A stretch of 64,000 nt of DNA from Rhizorhapis sp. SPR117 (GTDB lineage: Bacteria; Pseudomonadota; Alphaproteobacteria; Sphingomonadales; Sphingomonadaceae). The stretch is taken from NCBI RefSeq assembly GCF_021742065.1, contig NZ_JAKKIE010000021.1, forward strand, positions 1 through 64,000. Reading direction: 5' to 3'. A program made the position numbers and the translations under genes. A model generated the notes under the pieces. It did not search any database, was not told the DNA's origin, and was given only the letters and a program-made list of their open reading frames with translations. Below are positions 34,608 through 42,816 of this stretch, piece after piece; position 1 is the first letter of the stretch; the number at the start of each line of letters is the position of its first letter.

Positions 34608-35429
34608 CTATCCCATCGCGACATGATGCAGCATGTTGCGAACCGCCCGGTACAATGCCTCGGCATCTTCGGTTCGGGCAAAGCTGTGTGAAGCCGTAGG
34701 GATTTTCACCAGCCGCACCCGCCCCGTATCGCGCACATCGTCAAAGGCGGGCCGGTTCCATGCATCCTGAAAAGCCATGGCCGTATTGTCATGTTCAGCC
34801 AGAATGAAGCTGATAGGACGTGGCGTATCATACAGGGCGCGAGCCAGTTGGCGGGCAAGGCCACTTTCCTTACCGCCACCGCGCGCGGCCACAAGCCCAT
34901 GGCAAAGCTTGCCGAGATCGACCCGCCCCGTAAACAAGCCCCAAATTTTGCGGGGACTGCGCAAGCGGGACCAGTAACGCTGACGAATGGCAGCCGATGG
35001 GGGCAAGTCGCCAGCATTTTCGATCACCCATGGATTGGCGAGCAACAACGCTGCGATGTCGTCAGGGTCATGGAAAAAGGTAAGCGCGGTCGCCGCGTCG
35101 CAATTGCCAAAGGCAACAATCCGTTCCAATTCCGGGCAGGCCTTGCGAAAGGCCGCCGCCGCCGCCGCAATGTCCGGTCCCGATGAAAGGAACCCGCCAT
35201 TTTCGCCTTCGCTATCGCCAATACCGCGCCGGTCGAAACGAAACACTGAAAAGCCATCGCGGGCCAGCCGCGCCGCCAGTTTGGCCATGCCCCGGTGAGC
35301 GCCCGAACGCACTTCATTGCCGCCCGATACGATCAAAAGGCCTGTGTTCATCCGCCCATCATCGATACTGGCGGAAAGTTGCTGCCCCTGGCAGGAGAAA
35401 TGGATATGGCGCCTCAACGATGCACCCAT
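34608..35429 (-). CDS. Exosortase A system-associated hydrolase 1
   Basis: An alpha/beta hydrolase of about 273 residues from ATG 35429; the family start 'LRRHIHFSCQGQQL' follows directly. Blocks include 'LLIVSGGNEVRSGAHRGMAK', 'FRFDRRGIGDSEG' and 'AFGNCDAATAL' around the nucleophile position, where Cys replaces the usual Ser. The C-terminal 'TASHSFAR' holds the His. The family (hydrolase PEP1) occurs only with exosortase-A polysaccharide loci. It overlaps the second hydrolase gene by 16 nt. The substrate is unknown. Confidence 0.85.
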   Translation of the reverse strand: MGASLRRHIHFSCQGQQLSASIDDGRMNTGLLIVSGGNEVRSGAHRGMAKLAARLARDGFSVFRFDRRGIGDSEGENGGFLSSGPDIAAAAAAFRKACPELERIVAFGNCDAATALTFFHDPDDIAALLLANPWVIENAGDLPPSAAIRQRYWSRLRSPRKIWGLFTGRVDLGKLCHGLVAARGGGKESGLARQLARALYDTPRPISFILAEHDNTAMAFQDAWNRPAFDDVRDTGRVRLVKIPTASHSFARTEDAEALYRAVRNMLHHVAMG

Positions 35430-36112
35430 GCGGCAATATCGCCGGCAATCTGTTGCGCCAGCCACTGGTCCTCGTCCGGCTCGCTCTGCCGCCAAAGCGG
35501 TTTGCCGCTGATATAGGCGTCGGCCTGTGCCGCATTGCCGTCAAGTTGCACCGTCCGCACCTGTTCGTGTACGGTCAGCTTTGCATTTTCGAGATCATTG
35601 ATGAAGACGGGCGACAAGCAGGTCCCCGCGAATTCAGTGCTTTCCTGTCGCGCATTCGCCAGTAACAGCTCCGTACTGCCCGAAAGACCCGCCTCCCTGT
35701 CGGCGGCAAGGCGGGTGCGGATCAATTGCCGCAACAGGCCTGGCCCATCTTCAGGCGCCAATCGCCAATGACGGGGACAGGGAAAGGCATCGTCCAGCAT
35801 GGCGCCGGACCGGAACGCGCAAATCATGTCGATCGCCACGCCGGACTGCGCCGCCAACCGTTCCAGCGCCGCGTGCCAGAGCGAAAGACTGATTGTCTCA
35901 TCGGTCACAAGGCTTTCATTCTGCCCCGGAAGATCGGGCAGGATCGTCCCGATCCGGGCTTCGTCCAATGTTCGCATGGCGGTGAGCATCAGCCAGCGAG
36001 TCCGGTTCATTTCCTCAAAAAAAGGCGGGATGATCAAAATCTGGCGTGGATGTCCCCGCCCCAGATGCACATATTGTTCGCTATTGCCGGAAAAACTATA
36101 CTGGCAGATCAC
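35414..36112 (-). CDS. Exosortase A system-associated hydrolase 2
   Basis: 232 residues from GTG 36112, which overlaps the acyl carrier protein stop (GTGA). Alpha/beta hydrolase features: 'ILIIPPFFEEMNRTRWLML', 'ILPDLPGQNES' and 'DMICAFRSGAML' around the position of the nucleophile. It belongs to the second hydrolase family that accompanies exosortase A. Together with hydrolase 1 and the acyl carrier protein it is probably involved in making or releasing an acyl or lipid part of the exported polysaccharide. Confidence 0.82.
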   Translation of the reverse strand: MICQYSFSGNSEQYVHLGRGHPRQILIIPPFFEEMNRTRWLMLTAMRTLDEARIGTILPDLPGQNESLVTDETISLSLWHAALERLAAQSGVAIDMICAFRSGAMLDDAFPCPRHWRLAPEDGPGLLRQLIRTRLAADREAGLSGSTELLLANARQESTEFAGTCLSPVFINDLENAKLTVHEQVRTVQLDGNAAQADAYISGKPLWRQSEPDEDQWLAQQIAGDIAAWVHR

Positions 36113-36378
36113 CCCAGCGCCTTGTCTCGTGCAAAACGGATCAGATTTCCCAGCGTCTCGAAAATCTCTCCATCGACATCGTCATCCTCGATGATGATGC
36201 CCAGCCGGTCCTCCAGTTCGGTCAACACACCCGCGACCGCCATCGAATCGAGTTCCGGCAGCGCGCCGAACAAGGGCGTCGTGTCATCGAACAAGGCCAG
36301 CCGTTCCTGCGATATGCCGAGCAAATCATGCAGAACGCTCCGCACGGTCTGTTCGACAATTTCAGCGCCCTCGTGCAT
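36109..36378 (-). CDS. Acyl carrier protein of the exosortase A locus
   Basis: About 89 residues, acidic, with the phosphopantetheine site in 'ELDSMAVAGVL' (Ser ~44). 'FGALPELDSM' and 'DEIFETLGNL'-like helices (here 'DGEIFETLGNLIRFARD') give the four-helix ACP fold. GTG 36381 or ATG 36378 may start it; GGGGGA lies just upstream. It should carry an acyl or aminoacyl chain loaded by the nearby AMP ligase. Confidence 0.85.
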   Translation of the reverse strand: MHEGAEIVEQTVRSVLHDLLGISQERLALFDDTTPLFGALPELDSMAVAGVLTELEDRLGIIIEDDDVDGEIFETLGNLIRFARDKALG

Positions 36379-36419
36379 CACTCCCCCAAAGCTGATCCGG
36401 CAAACCAGAGGTTCCCCTA

Positions 36420-37451
36420 TTATGTCTTCCGGGAGCGGACAAGGCCGGAAATGAAGGCCTTGAGCGCAGGGAACCAGCTGGATGGCCTGCGCAGGTTGTA
36501 CAGATCAATCCGATAGAGGGGGCGCTCATCCTCCATCCAGTCGCGTTTATAGGCGTCATCGCCGGTGCCAAAGTCAATCCGTTCCACCTTGTCCACGTCA
36601 ATCACATGACGAAACATGGCATAACTTAGCAGGGTTCCGGGAGAACCCGCGCCCGCATCTTCACGATGCGCGAGCTTGTGGATCAGGGCTGCCCCATTTT
36701 CAACGGTCCAGAACTGTGCCGCAACGGCCACACCCTCGCTCCGGGCAATCCCGATGCGCAAATGCCCCGCCTGCCCTTCATGTTCGGCAATTGCGCGCAG
36801 AAAGGACAAGCTGCCCTCTTCGGGTTTCCAGCTATTTTCGTAAACCGCCTCATATTCTTCCCATATTTCAGGAGAAAAGCGGTCATGAATTTCCAGTTCA
36901 AGCGGGAATTTGGCCAATTTGCGATCAACGGTGCTGCGCACCGCACCGGGTCGGGCGCTCCAGTAACTGTCGAAGTCGCGCCCTTCCAGATCGAGAAAAT
37001 GATTGCGGTCGACAGGCTGCGCAAAAGCGGCCCAACCTGCGGCCCGAAAGGCGCTCAGGAGCGAATCAACTGCTCCATCCTCATCGACCACCGGATAAAG
37101 CACGATATGTGCGGCACGTCCGCGCAACCGCCGCGCCATGGCTTTCAATAGCGCACGACGTATTTTTTCATCATGATTGCCGGAAAAAACAGGACGGAAG
37201 GAAAAATTATACCAGTTGGCGAGCGCATGATATTCGCCCGTTCGTCGATGATAAAGGAACAGCCAGCCCTCCGCCCCTTCGGCCCGCGCGCGCAGGAACA
37301 GGGGCGGATAGCCGGAAAGGCAGTGTTTATAAAGATTTTCCAGCCAGTCCACCCGGTCGAACAGGTGCGGCTGACTCTCTCGGCTCAGGCCCTCTCGGGA
37401 AACTTTCCGGACATTGGTGAAATCATCGTGATATTCCCCCTTGACCCACAA
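36420..37451 (-). CDS. FemAB/GNAT-like acetyl- or aminoacyltransferase, exosortase-associated
   Basis: About 343 residues. It resembles the GNAT-type (Acetyltransf_6/FemAB-like) proteins seen in exosortase-A loci: 'WYNFSFRPVFSG', 'YWSARPGAVRSTVDRKLAKF' and 'AAQFWTVENGAALIHKLAHR' with 'IDFGTGDDAYKRDWM'. No ATG is available. TTG 37451 follows AGGGAG by 8 nt and is chosen; the open frame extends to another TTG at 37490. It is divergent from the AMP ligase with a very short gap. It probably transfers an acyl group from the acyl carrier protein. Confidence 0.78.
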   Translation of the reverse strand: MWVKGEYHDDFTNVRKVSREGLSRESQPHLFDRVDWLENLYKHCLSGYPPLFLRARAEGAEGWLFLYHRRTGEYHALANWYNFSFRPVFSGNHDEKIRRALLKAMARRLRGRAAHIVLYPVVDEDGAVDSLLSAFRAAGWAAFAQPVDRNHFLDLEGRDFDSYWSARPGAVRSTVDRKLAKFPLELEIHDRFSPEIWEEYEAVYENSWKPEEGSLSFLRAIAEHEGQAGHLRIGIARSEGVAVAAQFWTVENGAALIHKLAHREDAGAGSPGTLLSYAMFRHVIDVDKVERIDFGTGDDAYKRDWMEDERPLYRIDLYNLRRPSSWFPALKAFISGLVRSRKT

Positions 37452-37500
37452 ATCGCTATCTCCCTGTCTGATGAACCAAGGATATAACAAAAAGCTGGAT

Positions 37501-39030
37501 ATGTGGTTACTGGATTCGCAACCCTGTCCGATCGATCATGTGTGCCGTGCCGGGACAGCCGAGGCACCAGCCCTTCAGGGACGCTTTGGCACTCTGACCT
37601 ATGCCGATCTTGACGCTGCCGTGGGTCGGCTGGCGGCATGGCTTGGTGCGCAGATCCACGAACCGGGCGGGCGCGTTGCCAGTTGGATGGGCAAGACGCG
37701 GCTTGCCTGCCTGATGCCGCTGGCCTGTGCGCGGGCGGGAATGGTACACGTGCCGGTCAACCCTTTGCTCAAACATGCGCAGGTGGCGCATATCCTGGCC
37801 GACAGTGGCGCGGCGATATTGATCGGCACCGGCGCGCGGCTTGATACGCTGGACCCGGACAATATTCCCCAAGGGTGCGCTCTTGTCCGGGAGGATGTGC
37901 TGGAAGCTGCCATGGCCTCCGCAAATGACAGCCTGCCGCCATCCGCCGCCGACCCAGATACCCTTGCGGCTATTTTATACACCAGCGGTTCTACGGGACA
38001 GCCAAAAGGCGTGATGCTGAGCCATGCCAACCTGTGGCTTGGCGCGGTTGCGGTTGCGCAATATCTGCGCCTGACACCCGACGACCGGACGCTGTGCGTG
38101 CTGCCATTCAGCTTCGATTACGGACAGAATCAGCTGTTTTCCACCTGGGCAGCGGGAGCGTGCGCCATGCCGCTCGATTATCTGACGCCACGCGATGTCA
38201 TAAAAGCGGTGGACAGGTATGACATCACCACGCTTGCAGGCGTTCCGCCGTTATGGGTGCAACTGGTCGAGCAACAATGGCCGCCTGAAATTGCTGCCAA
38301 GCTGCGGCGGCTGACAAACAGCGGCGGCGCGCTGACCCGTCCATTGGTTGAACGGTTGGGCGCCCTGTTCCCGCAGGCGGACCTTTATCCGATGTACGGC
38401 CTGACCGAAGCGTTCCGTTCAACCTATCTCGATCCGGCATTGGTCGATACCCATCCCGACAGCATGGGAAAGGCCATTCCTTTTGCCGAAATTCTGGTGG
38501 TTCAACCGGACGGTCGTGTGACAGACGATGACGAACCGGGCGAACTGGTCCATTGCGGGCCACTGGTCGCGCAGGGCTATTGGCGCGACCCCGAACGAAC
38601 CGCCGAACGTTTCCGCCCTGCCCCGGTTGCTTCGACCTATGGCGGCATCGCCGTATGGTCGGGCGACACCGTCCGCCGCGATGCCGAAGGCCTGCTGTAT
38701 TTCGTCAGCCGCGACGATGCGATGATCAAGAGCGCGGGCAATCGCATCAGCCCGACCGAAATCGAGGAGGTAGCGGTTCAGGCCCCCAACATTGCCGAAG
38801 CCATCGCGATCGGCGTGCCCGATGAACGACTTGGCGCTGCGATCTGCCTGCTGCTAAGGCAGCGGGAAACGTCAGACGCCGGGGAAGCGGAACATATGAT
38901 AAAAACGCATCTGAGAGCGGAATTGCCAAATTTCATGCAGCCTGGATATATCCGCTTCGTCGATCAGTTTCCGCGCAATCCTAATGGCAAGATCGACCGG
39001 GTAAAGCTGGCGCGGGAATTCACGCCATGA
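37501..39030 (+). CDS. Acyl-CoA ligase (AMP-forming), exosortase A system-associated
   Basis: About 509 residues of the ANL superfamily. Adenylate-binding 'LYTSGSTGQPKGVMLSHANL' (~159-178), 'YPMYGLTEAFRSTYL' (~297-311), 'WSGDTVRRD' and 'KSAGNRISPTEIEE', and C-terminal 'FPRNPNGKIDRVKL' with the catalytic Lys. The sequence fits the exosortase-A ligase family. ATG 37501 matches the family start; ATG 37471 is an alternative and neither has a strong ribosome site. It overlaps the decarboxylase gene by 4 nt and probably loads the nearby acyl carrier protein. Confidence 0.88.
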   Translation: MWLLDSQPCPIDHVCRAGTAEAPALQGRFGTLTYADLDAAVGRLAAWLGAQIHEPGGRVASWMGKTRLACLMPLACARAGMVHVPVNPLLKHAQVAHILADSGAAILIGTGARLDTLDPDNIPQGCALVREDVLEAAMASANDSLPPSAADPDTLAAILYTSGSTGQPKGVMLSHANLWLGAVAVAQYLRLTPDDRTLCVLPFSFDYGQNQLFSTWAAGACAMPLDYLTPRDVIKAVDRYDITTLAGVPPLWVQLVEQQWPPEIAAKLRRLTNSGGALTRPLVERLGALFPQADLYPMYGLTEAFRSTYLDPALVDTHPDSMGKAIPFAEILVVQPDGRVTDDDEPGELVHCGPLVAQGYWRDPERTAERFRPAPVASTYGGIAVWSGDTVRRDAEGLLYFVSRDDAMIKSAGNRISPTEIEEVAVQAPNIAEAIAIGVPDERLGAAICLLLRQRETSDAGEAEHMIKTHLRAELPNFMQPGYIRFVDQFPRNPNGKIDRVKLAREFTP

Positions 39031-40259
39031 AGCCCATGGGACCCATTCCACCTTTTTTCGACAGCGAAGACGGCATGTTGCTGATCGGCGGCTGCGGCAT
39101 CGCCTCGTTGATCGAAGAGGCTGGGGATACGCCGTTATTTGTCTATGACCTTGGCATAATAAAGGCGCAGGTGGCCCGGTTTCGCGCGGCCATGCCAGCG
39201 GGCGTAACACTGCATTACGCCATGAAGGCAAACCCTTACGCACCTCTGTTGGAACGGATGGTGAGCCTCACCGACGGTTTCGATATTGCATCGGGTGGTG
39301 AACTGGACATGGCCCTTCGCGCCGGAATGCAGCCGAGCCACATCAGCTTTGCAGGCCCCGGAAAGCGCGACAGGGAACTGGAAGCCGCGATCTTCGCAGG
39401 CGTCACCATAAATCTGGAATCCGAAGGGGAAGCCGACCGGGCGTTAGCCATCGCGCAACGATTGGGAAAAACACCGCGTCTTGCCATACGCGTCAATCCC
39501 GATTTCGACCTGCGTGGATCGGGAATGCGCATGGGCGGAGGCGCCAAACCCTTTGGCGTCGATGCTGGTCGTGCCGGAGCGCTGGCCAGTCATGTTATCG
39601 CCGCTGGAGCCGACTGGCGCGGCTTTCATATTTTCGCCGGATCGCAGGCACTTGATGCCGACGCTATCATCGACACACAGCGCGCCACGATTGCCCTTGC
39701 CGCGCGGCTAGCCGAAGAGGTCAATGCGACACCGCCGCGCGTCAATCTGGGGGGAGGGTTCGGAATCCCCTATTTCCCCGGCGAGGTTCCGCTCGATATT
39801 GAAAAAGTGGGTGCTGCGTTGGCCGAAACGCTCGAAAATCGGCCCGCCATCCTGAAAGACAGTATCTTCGCCATAGAACTTGGTCGCTGGCTGGTCGGCG
39901 AAGCGGGTGTTTATCTGACCCGGATCGTGGATCGAAAGGTCAGTCAGGGCGAAACCTATCTGGTTGTCGACGGAGGCCTGCACCACCAACTCGCGGCCAG
40001 CGGTAATTTCGGTACGGTGGTCAAGCGCAATTACCCGGTCGCCATCGCCAATCGTTTTGGCGCGAAACCCTCCACTGATCCCGTCACCATCGTCGGCTGT
40101 CTGTGCACCCCGCTTGACCGGCTGGCCGACAAGGTGCTGCTGCCCGAAGCGAAGGCTGGCGATGTCGTGGCGATTTTCCTGGCCGGGGCCTATGGCGCAA
40201 GCGCAAGCCCATCGGCTTTTCTGGGCCATCACGCGCCGTTGGAAATGCTGGTGGAATAG
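39027..40259 (+). CDS. PLP-dependent decarboxylase, exosortase A system-associated
   Basis: 410 residues of the fold-III decarboxylase type (LysA/ornithine decarboxylase-like). The PLP lysine lies in 'HYAMKANPYAPLL' (~57-69). Other marks: 'GFDIASGGELDMAL', 'VNPDFDLRGSGMRMGGG', 'HIFAGSQ', 'NLGGGFGIPYFPGE' and 'CTPLDRLADKVLLPEAKAGD'. It probably makes a small amine used to decorate the polymer or its carrier. Its start overlaps the ligase stop, so the two are co-expressed. It ends 8 nt from the convergent Anbu gene. Confidence 0.88.
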   Translation: MKPMGPIPPFFDSEDGMLLIGGCGIASLIEEAGDTPLFVYDLGIIKAQVARFRAAMPAGVTLHYAMKANPYAPLLERMVSLTDGFDIASGGELDMALRAGMQPSHISFAGPGKRDRELEAAIFAGVTINLESEGEADRALAIAQRLGKTPRLAIRVNPDFDLRGSGMRMGGGAKPFGVDAGRAGALASHVIAAGADWRGFHIFAGSQALDADAIIDTQRATIALAARLAEEVNATPPRVNLGGGFGIPYFPGEVPLDIEKVGAALAETLENRPAILKDSIFAIELGRWLVGEAGVYLTRIVDRKVSQGETYLVVDGGLHHQLAASGNFGTVVKRNYPVAIANRFGAKPSTDPVTIVGCLCTPLDRLADKVLLPEAKAGDVVAIFLAGAYGASASPSAFLGHHAPLEMLVE

Positions 40260-40267
40260 GCTGCCGC

Positions 40268-41005
40268 CTAATCCACGAACGACGGCAGATCCTCGAACCC
40301 TTTGCGCAAAGCCGCTGACCAGCTTTGAGAAATATTCGCGAAAGCTTCATCATCCGCTTCAATGCGCGTTCGCGTGCCAAAGCCATATTCATCGGTTTTT
40401 ATGATCGCCAGATCCAGCGGCATTCCGACCGAAAGATTGGACCGCAAAGTCGAATCCATCGATACGCAAGCCGCCTTCACGCACTCCTCGATCGATGTTT
40501 CAGGCACGATGATCCGGTCGAGTATCGGCTTGCCATATTTATGTTCGCCAATCTGGAAATAGGGCGTTTCGGCAGTCGCTTCGATGAAATTTCCTGCGCT
40601 ATAGATCAGATACAGGCGCGGTTTTCCGCCCTTGCGTTGGCCCGTTAACAATAATGTGGCATCGGCCGCCGCACCCTGCATTTCTATGGTGTCGCGATAT
40701 TTGCCCTGCATGGTGGCCATGGCATCGCCCACGATTTGCGCTGCACGAAACATCGAATCGCAATTCAGGATAGTTTCGATATTGGCATCGGATTCCGACT
40801 GCTTGATGGCGCGCGATAGGACGGTCTTCACCCCTTGCGTGATCGACAGGTTACCGGACATCATCATGCCAATTGCCCGTTCGCCGGGCACTTCATAGGT
40901 AAAAAGCTTCCGAAAACGCGAGATATTATCCATGCCCGCATTCGTGCGGGTATCCGCAAGCATTACAATTCCGGCATTCACCCGCAATGCCACGCAGTAG
41001 GTCAT
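40268..41005 (-). CDS. Proteasome-like peptidase Anbu
   Basis: 245 residues of the 20S-proteasome/HslV fold. The product starts Met-Thr, so Met removal would expose the catalytic Thr ('TYCVALRVNAGIVMLADTRT'). 'LTGQRKGGKPRLYLIYSAGN' and 'SVGMPLDLAIIKTDEYG' agree with Anbu, the ancestral beta subunit. It stands last in the conserved Anbu cluster with transglutaminase, alpha-E and ATP-grasp genes, all on the same strand. The cluster is thought to attach and process peptide tags; the substrates are unknown. Confidence 0.92.
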   Translation of the reverse strand: MTYCVALRVNAGIVMLADTRTNAGMDNISRFRKLFTYEVPGERAIGMMMSGNLSITQGVKTVLSRAIKQSESDANIETILNCDSMFRAAQIVGDAMATMQGKYRDTIEMQGAAADATLLLTGQRKGGKPRLYLIYSAGNFIEATAETPYFQIGEHKYGKPILDRIIVPETSIEECVKAACVSMDSTLRSNLSVGMPLDLAIIKTDEYGFGTRTRIEADDEAFANISQSWSAALRKGFEDLPSFVD

Positions 41006-41023
41006 CGCCCTGTAGTCCCCGAC

Positions 41024-41911
41024 TTATTGCTGTTGTTGCTGTTGTTGTTGGGCCTGTTCGGTCTCGTCTTCGCTGGCCTGCGCGATCCGCACGTCGGCGT
41101 CAATGGAGATTTCACCCGCCGCTGTCACCGATCCGCGCACAGGCGCTGCGTCATGGGCATCGGTGCCGATAGCAAGCCGAACATAGTTCGGCGTCACGCA
41201 AACGCCGTTGGATGGATCAAAACCGACCCAGCCAAGACCACTGACAAAGGCTTCGGCCCAGCCATGGGTTTCATGCAATGCCTCAGCATCTTCATTGGCG
41301 AGCAAATAGCCCGTTACATAACGCGCCGGCATCCCGGCAGACCGTGCCGCACTGATAAAGATATGGGCGTGATCCTGACAAACGCCGCTTCCCTGCGCCA
41401 AAGCTTCCGCGGCTGTAGACGCTGCACTGGTCGCGCCGGTACTATAGGTGACAGCCTTGTAGACCATATCGGACAGCATATGCAGGCGTGCCAGATCGCC
41501 CTCCTGCGATGGCAGGGCGACAAGCGCGCGAATATCGCTGTTGGCTTTTGTAAGCGGCGTATCACGAAGAAAAACAGCGGGGTCGACATGGCGCGGCAAG
41601 CCGGTGACCACCCCTGCCCGATCCTGCGTCTCGACAAGGCCTGTCGCAACGATTTTCACCATGTCCATATGTCCATGGTGAACCCAGAGCGCCTCTGCAT
41701 CGCCATAGCCATTGGGATTCCAATGCTGAACCGTTTCGTCATTCACTTCGACCGACCAGTGCACGACTTTCTGGCTGTCATGTGTGCAAGGCCGCAATTT
41801 CAACAACAAGGCAACATGCGATGCGCCCGCTCCATACATGTAAAGCGTCTGGTGCCGTATCAGCAGCCGCCTGTTGCCAGCTTCAGAAGTGGTAGGCTTG
41901 CGCAATTTCAC
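41024..41911 (-). CDS. Transglutaminase-like protease of the Anbu cluster
   Basis: 295 residues. An N-terminal beta region ('RLLIRHQTLYMY') precedes a transglutaminase core: catalytic Cys in 'AQGSGVCQDHAHIFISAARS' (~160-179), His in 'HGWAEAFVSGLGWVGFDPSN' (~209-228) and the following Asp. The GTG start at 41911 overlaps the alpha-E gene by 29 nt. The C-terminus is an eight-residue glutamine run (41027-41050) directly before the stop, which looks like a slipped-strand repeat. It probably cleaves or joins amide bonds together with the ATP-grasp ligase. Confidence 0.9.
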   Translation of the reverse strand: MKLRKPTTSEAGNRRLLIRHQTLYMYGAGASHVALLLKLRPCTHDSQKVVHWSVEVNDETVQHWNPNGYGDAEALWVHHGHMDMVKIVATGLVETQDRAGVVTGLPRHVDPAVFLRDTPLTKANSDIRALVALPSQEGDLARLHMLSDMVYKAVTYSTGATSAASTAAEALAQGSGVCQDHAHIFISAARSAGMPARYVTGYLLANEDAEALHETHGWAEAFVSGLGWVGFDPSNGVCVTPNYVRLAIGTDAHDAAPVRGSVTAAGEISIDADVRIAQASEDETEQAQQQQQQQQ

Positions 41912-42812
41912 CCCCCAGCCGACTGGTCATTTTAAGGCCATTCTGCACTGTTTCATGTAGCCCGATTTTGAATATCTCACCTTTCTCCAATTGATTGAGA
42001 TTATCCACCATCTCCATTATGGTGTCATGACACGCCGCCCGCTCGCCATGAAAATAGGCCAGGCGGCCTAGCCGATACTGCAATTGGTCAAAGCAGAAAG
42101 CTACCGAACGGGGAAAGGTGCGGTTGCAAATCAGGAAGTCCGTGATCTGCCACGGCGTATAAGCGCCGCCATATACATGGTGATAGGCGCGATTGCCGGA
42201 TAGCGCGTGCAACACCGATGTCCATTGATAATGATCGCGGGTGCCGCCCACCACCTCGGTTTCAGGCAACAGCACATAATATTTGACGTCGAGCAGCCGC
42301 AGCGTCATCTCCGCCCGTTCCAGCACCCCGCCGAGGCGCAGAAAATCATGCGCTGCGTTACGAAGCTGCCCGGAGTCAGCGGCCCCGCGAAAAGTCGACG
42401 CGCGCGTTTTGACCCAGTCGATCAGACTGGGCAATTCCTGCCGCGCTTCCTTGACATCGTAGGTTTCCAGCTTGCGCCAGCCGTCATTAATGACCTCCCA
42501 CATTTCCTGTGTCAGCGCGGTGCGCACCGATTTCGCATTGGCGCGCGCACGCGAAATACAGGTCCGAATGGAATTGGGATTGTCCTTATCCAGTACAAGC
42601 ATCTGGATGACATCGGTTTCCTTGACGAGTCCGTCCTCCGCAAACAGGTCTTCACATCCTGTCACACGAACGACCGATCGCCATTCATCGCGGTGAAGCG
42701 ATCCCGGCAGGATCGCCATGCGTTGGCCCATGGTCAGCAGCCGCGCCGTGCTTTCCGCCCGTTCCATATATCGGGCCATCCAGTAGATATTGTCTGCGGT
42801 GCGGCTCAACAT
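41883..42812 (-). CDS. Alpha-E domain protein of the Anbu cluster
   Basis: 309 residues, nearly all helical. The family opening 'MLSRTADNIYWMARYMERAE' is present, with 'FLRLGGVLERAEMTLRLLDV' and 'CHDTIMEMVDNLNQLEKGE'. Alpha-E proteins always accompany the permuted ATP-grasp ligase and transglutaminase and may be scaffolds or hold the tagged peptide. Start and stop overlap or nearly touch both neighbours, so the four genes are one operon. Confidence 0.92.
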   Translation of the reverse strand: MLSRTADNIYWMARYMERAESTARLLTMGQRMAILPGSLHRDEWRSVVRVTGCEDLFAEDGLVKETDVIQMLVLDKDNPNSIRTCISRARANAKSVRTALTQEMWEVINDGWRKLETYDVKEARQELPSLIDWVKTRASTFRGAADSGQLRNAAHDFLRLGGVLERAEMTLRLLDVKYYVLLPETEVVGGTRDHYQWTSVLHALSGNRAYHHVYGGAYTPWQITDFLICNRTFPRSVAFCFDQLQYRLGRLAYFHGERAACHDTIMEMVDNLNQLEKGEIFKIGLHETVQNGLKMTSRLGGEIAQAYHF

Positions 42813-42816
42813 AGCA

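Noticed and set aside
40835..41935. Open frame of 366 codons on the plus strand
   Set aside because: Antisense to the Anbu and transglutaminase genes, which have clear motifs.
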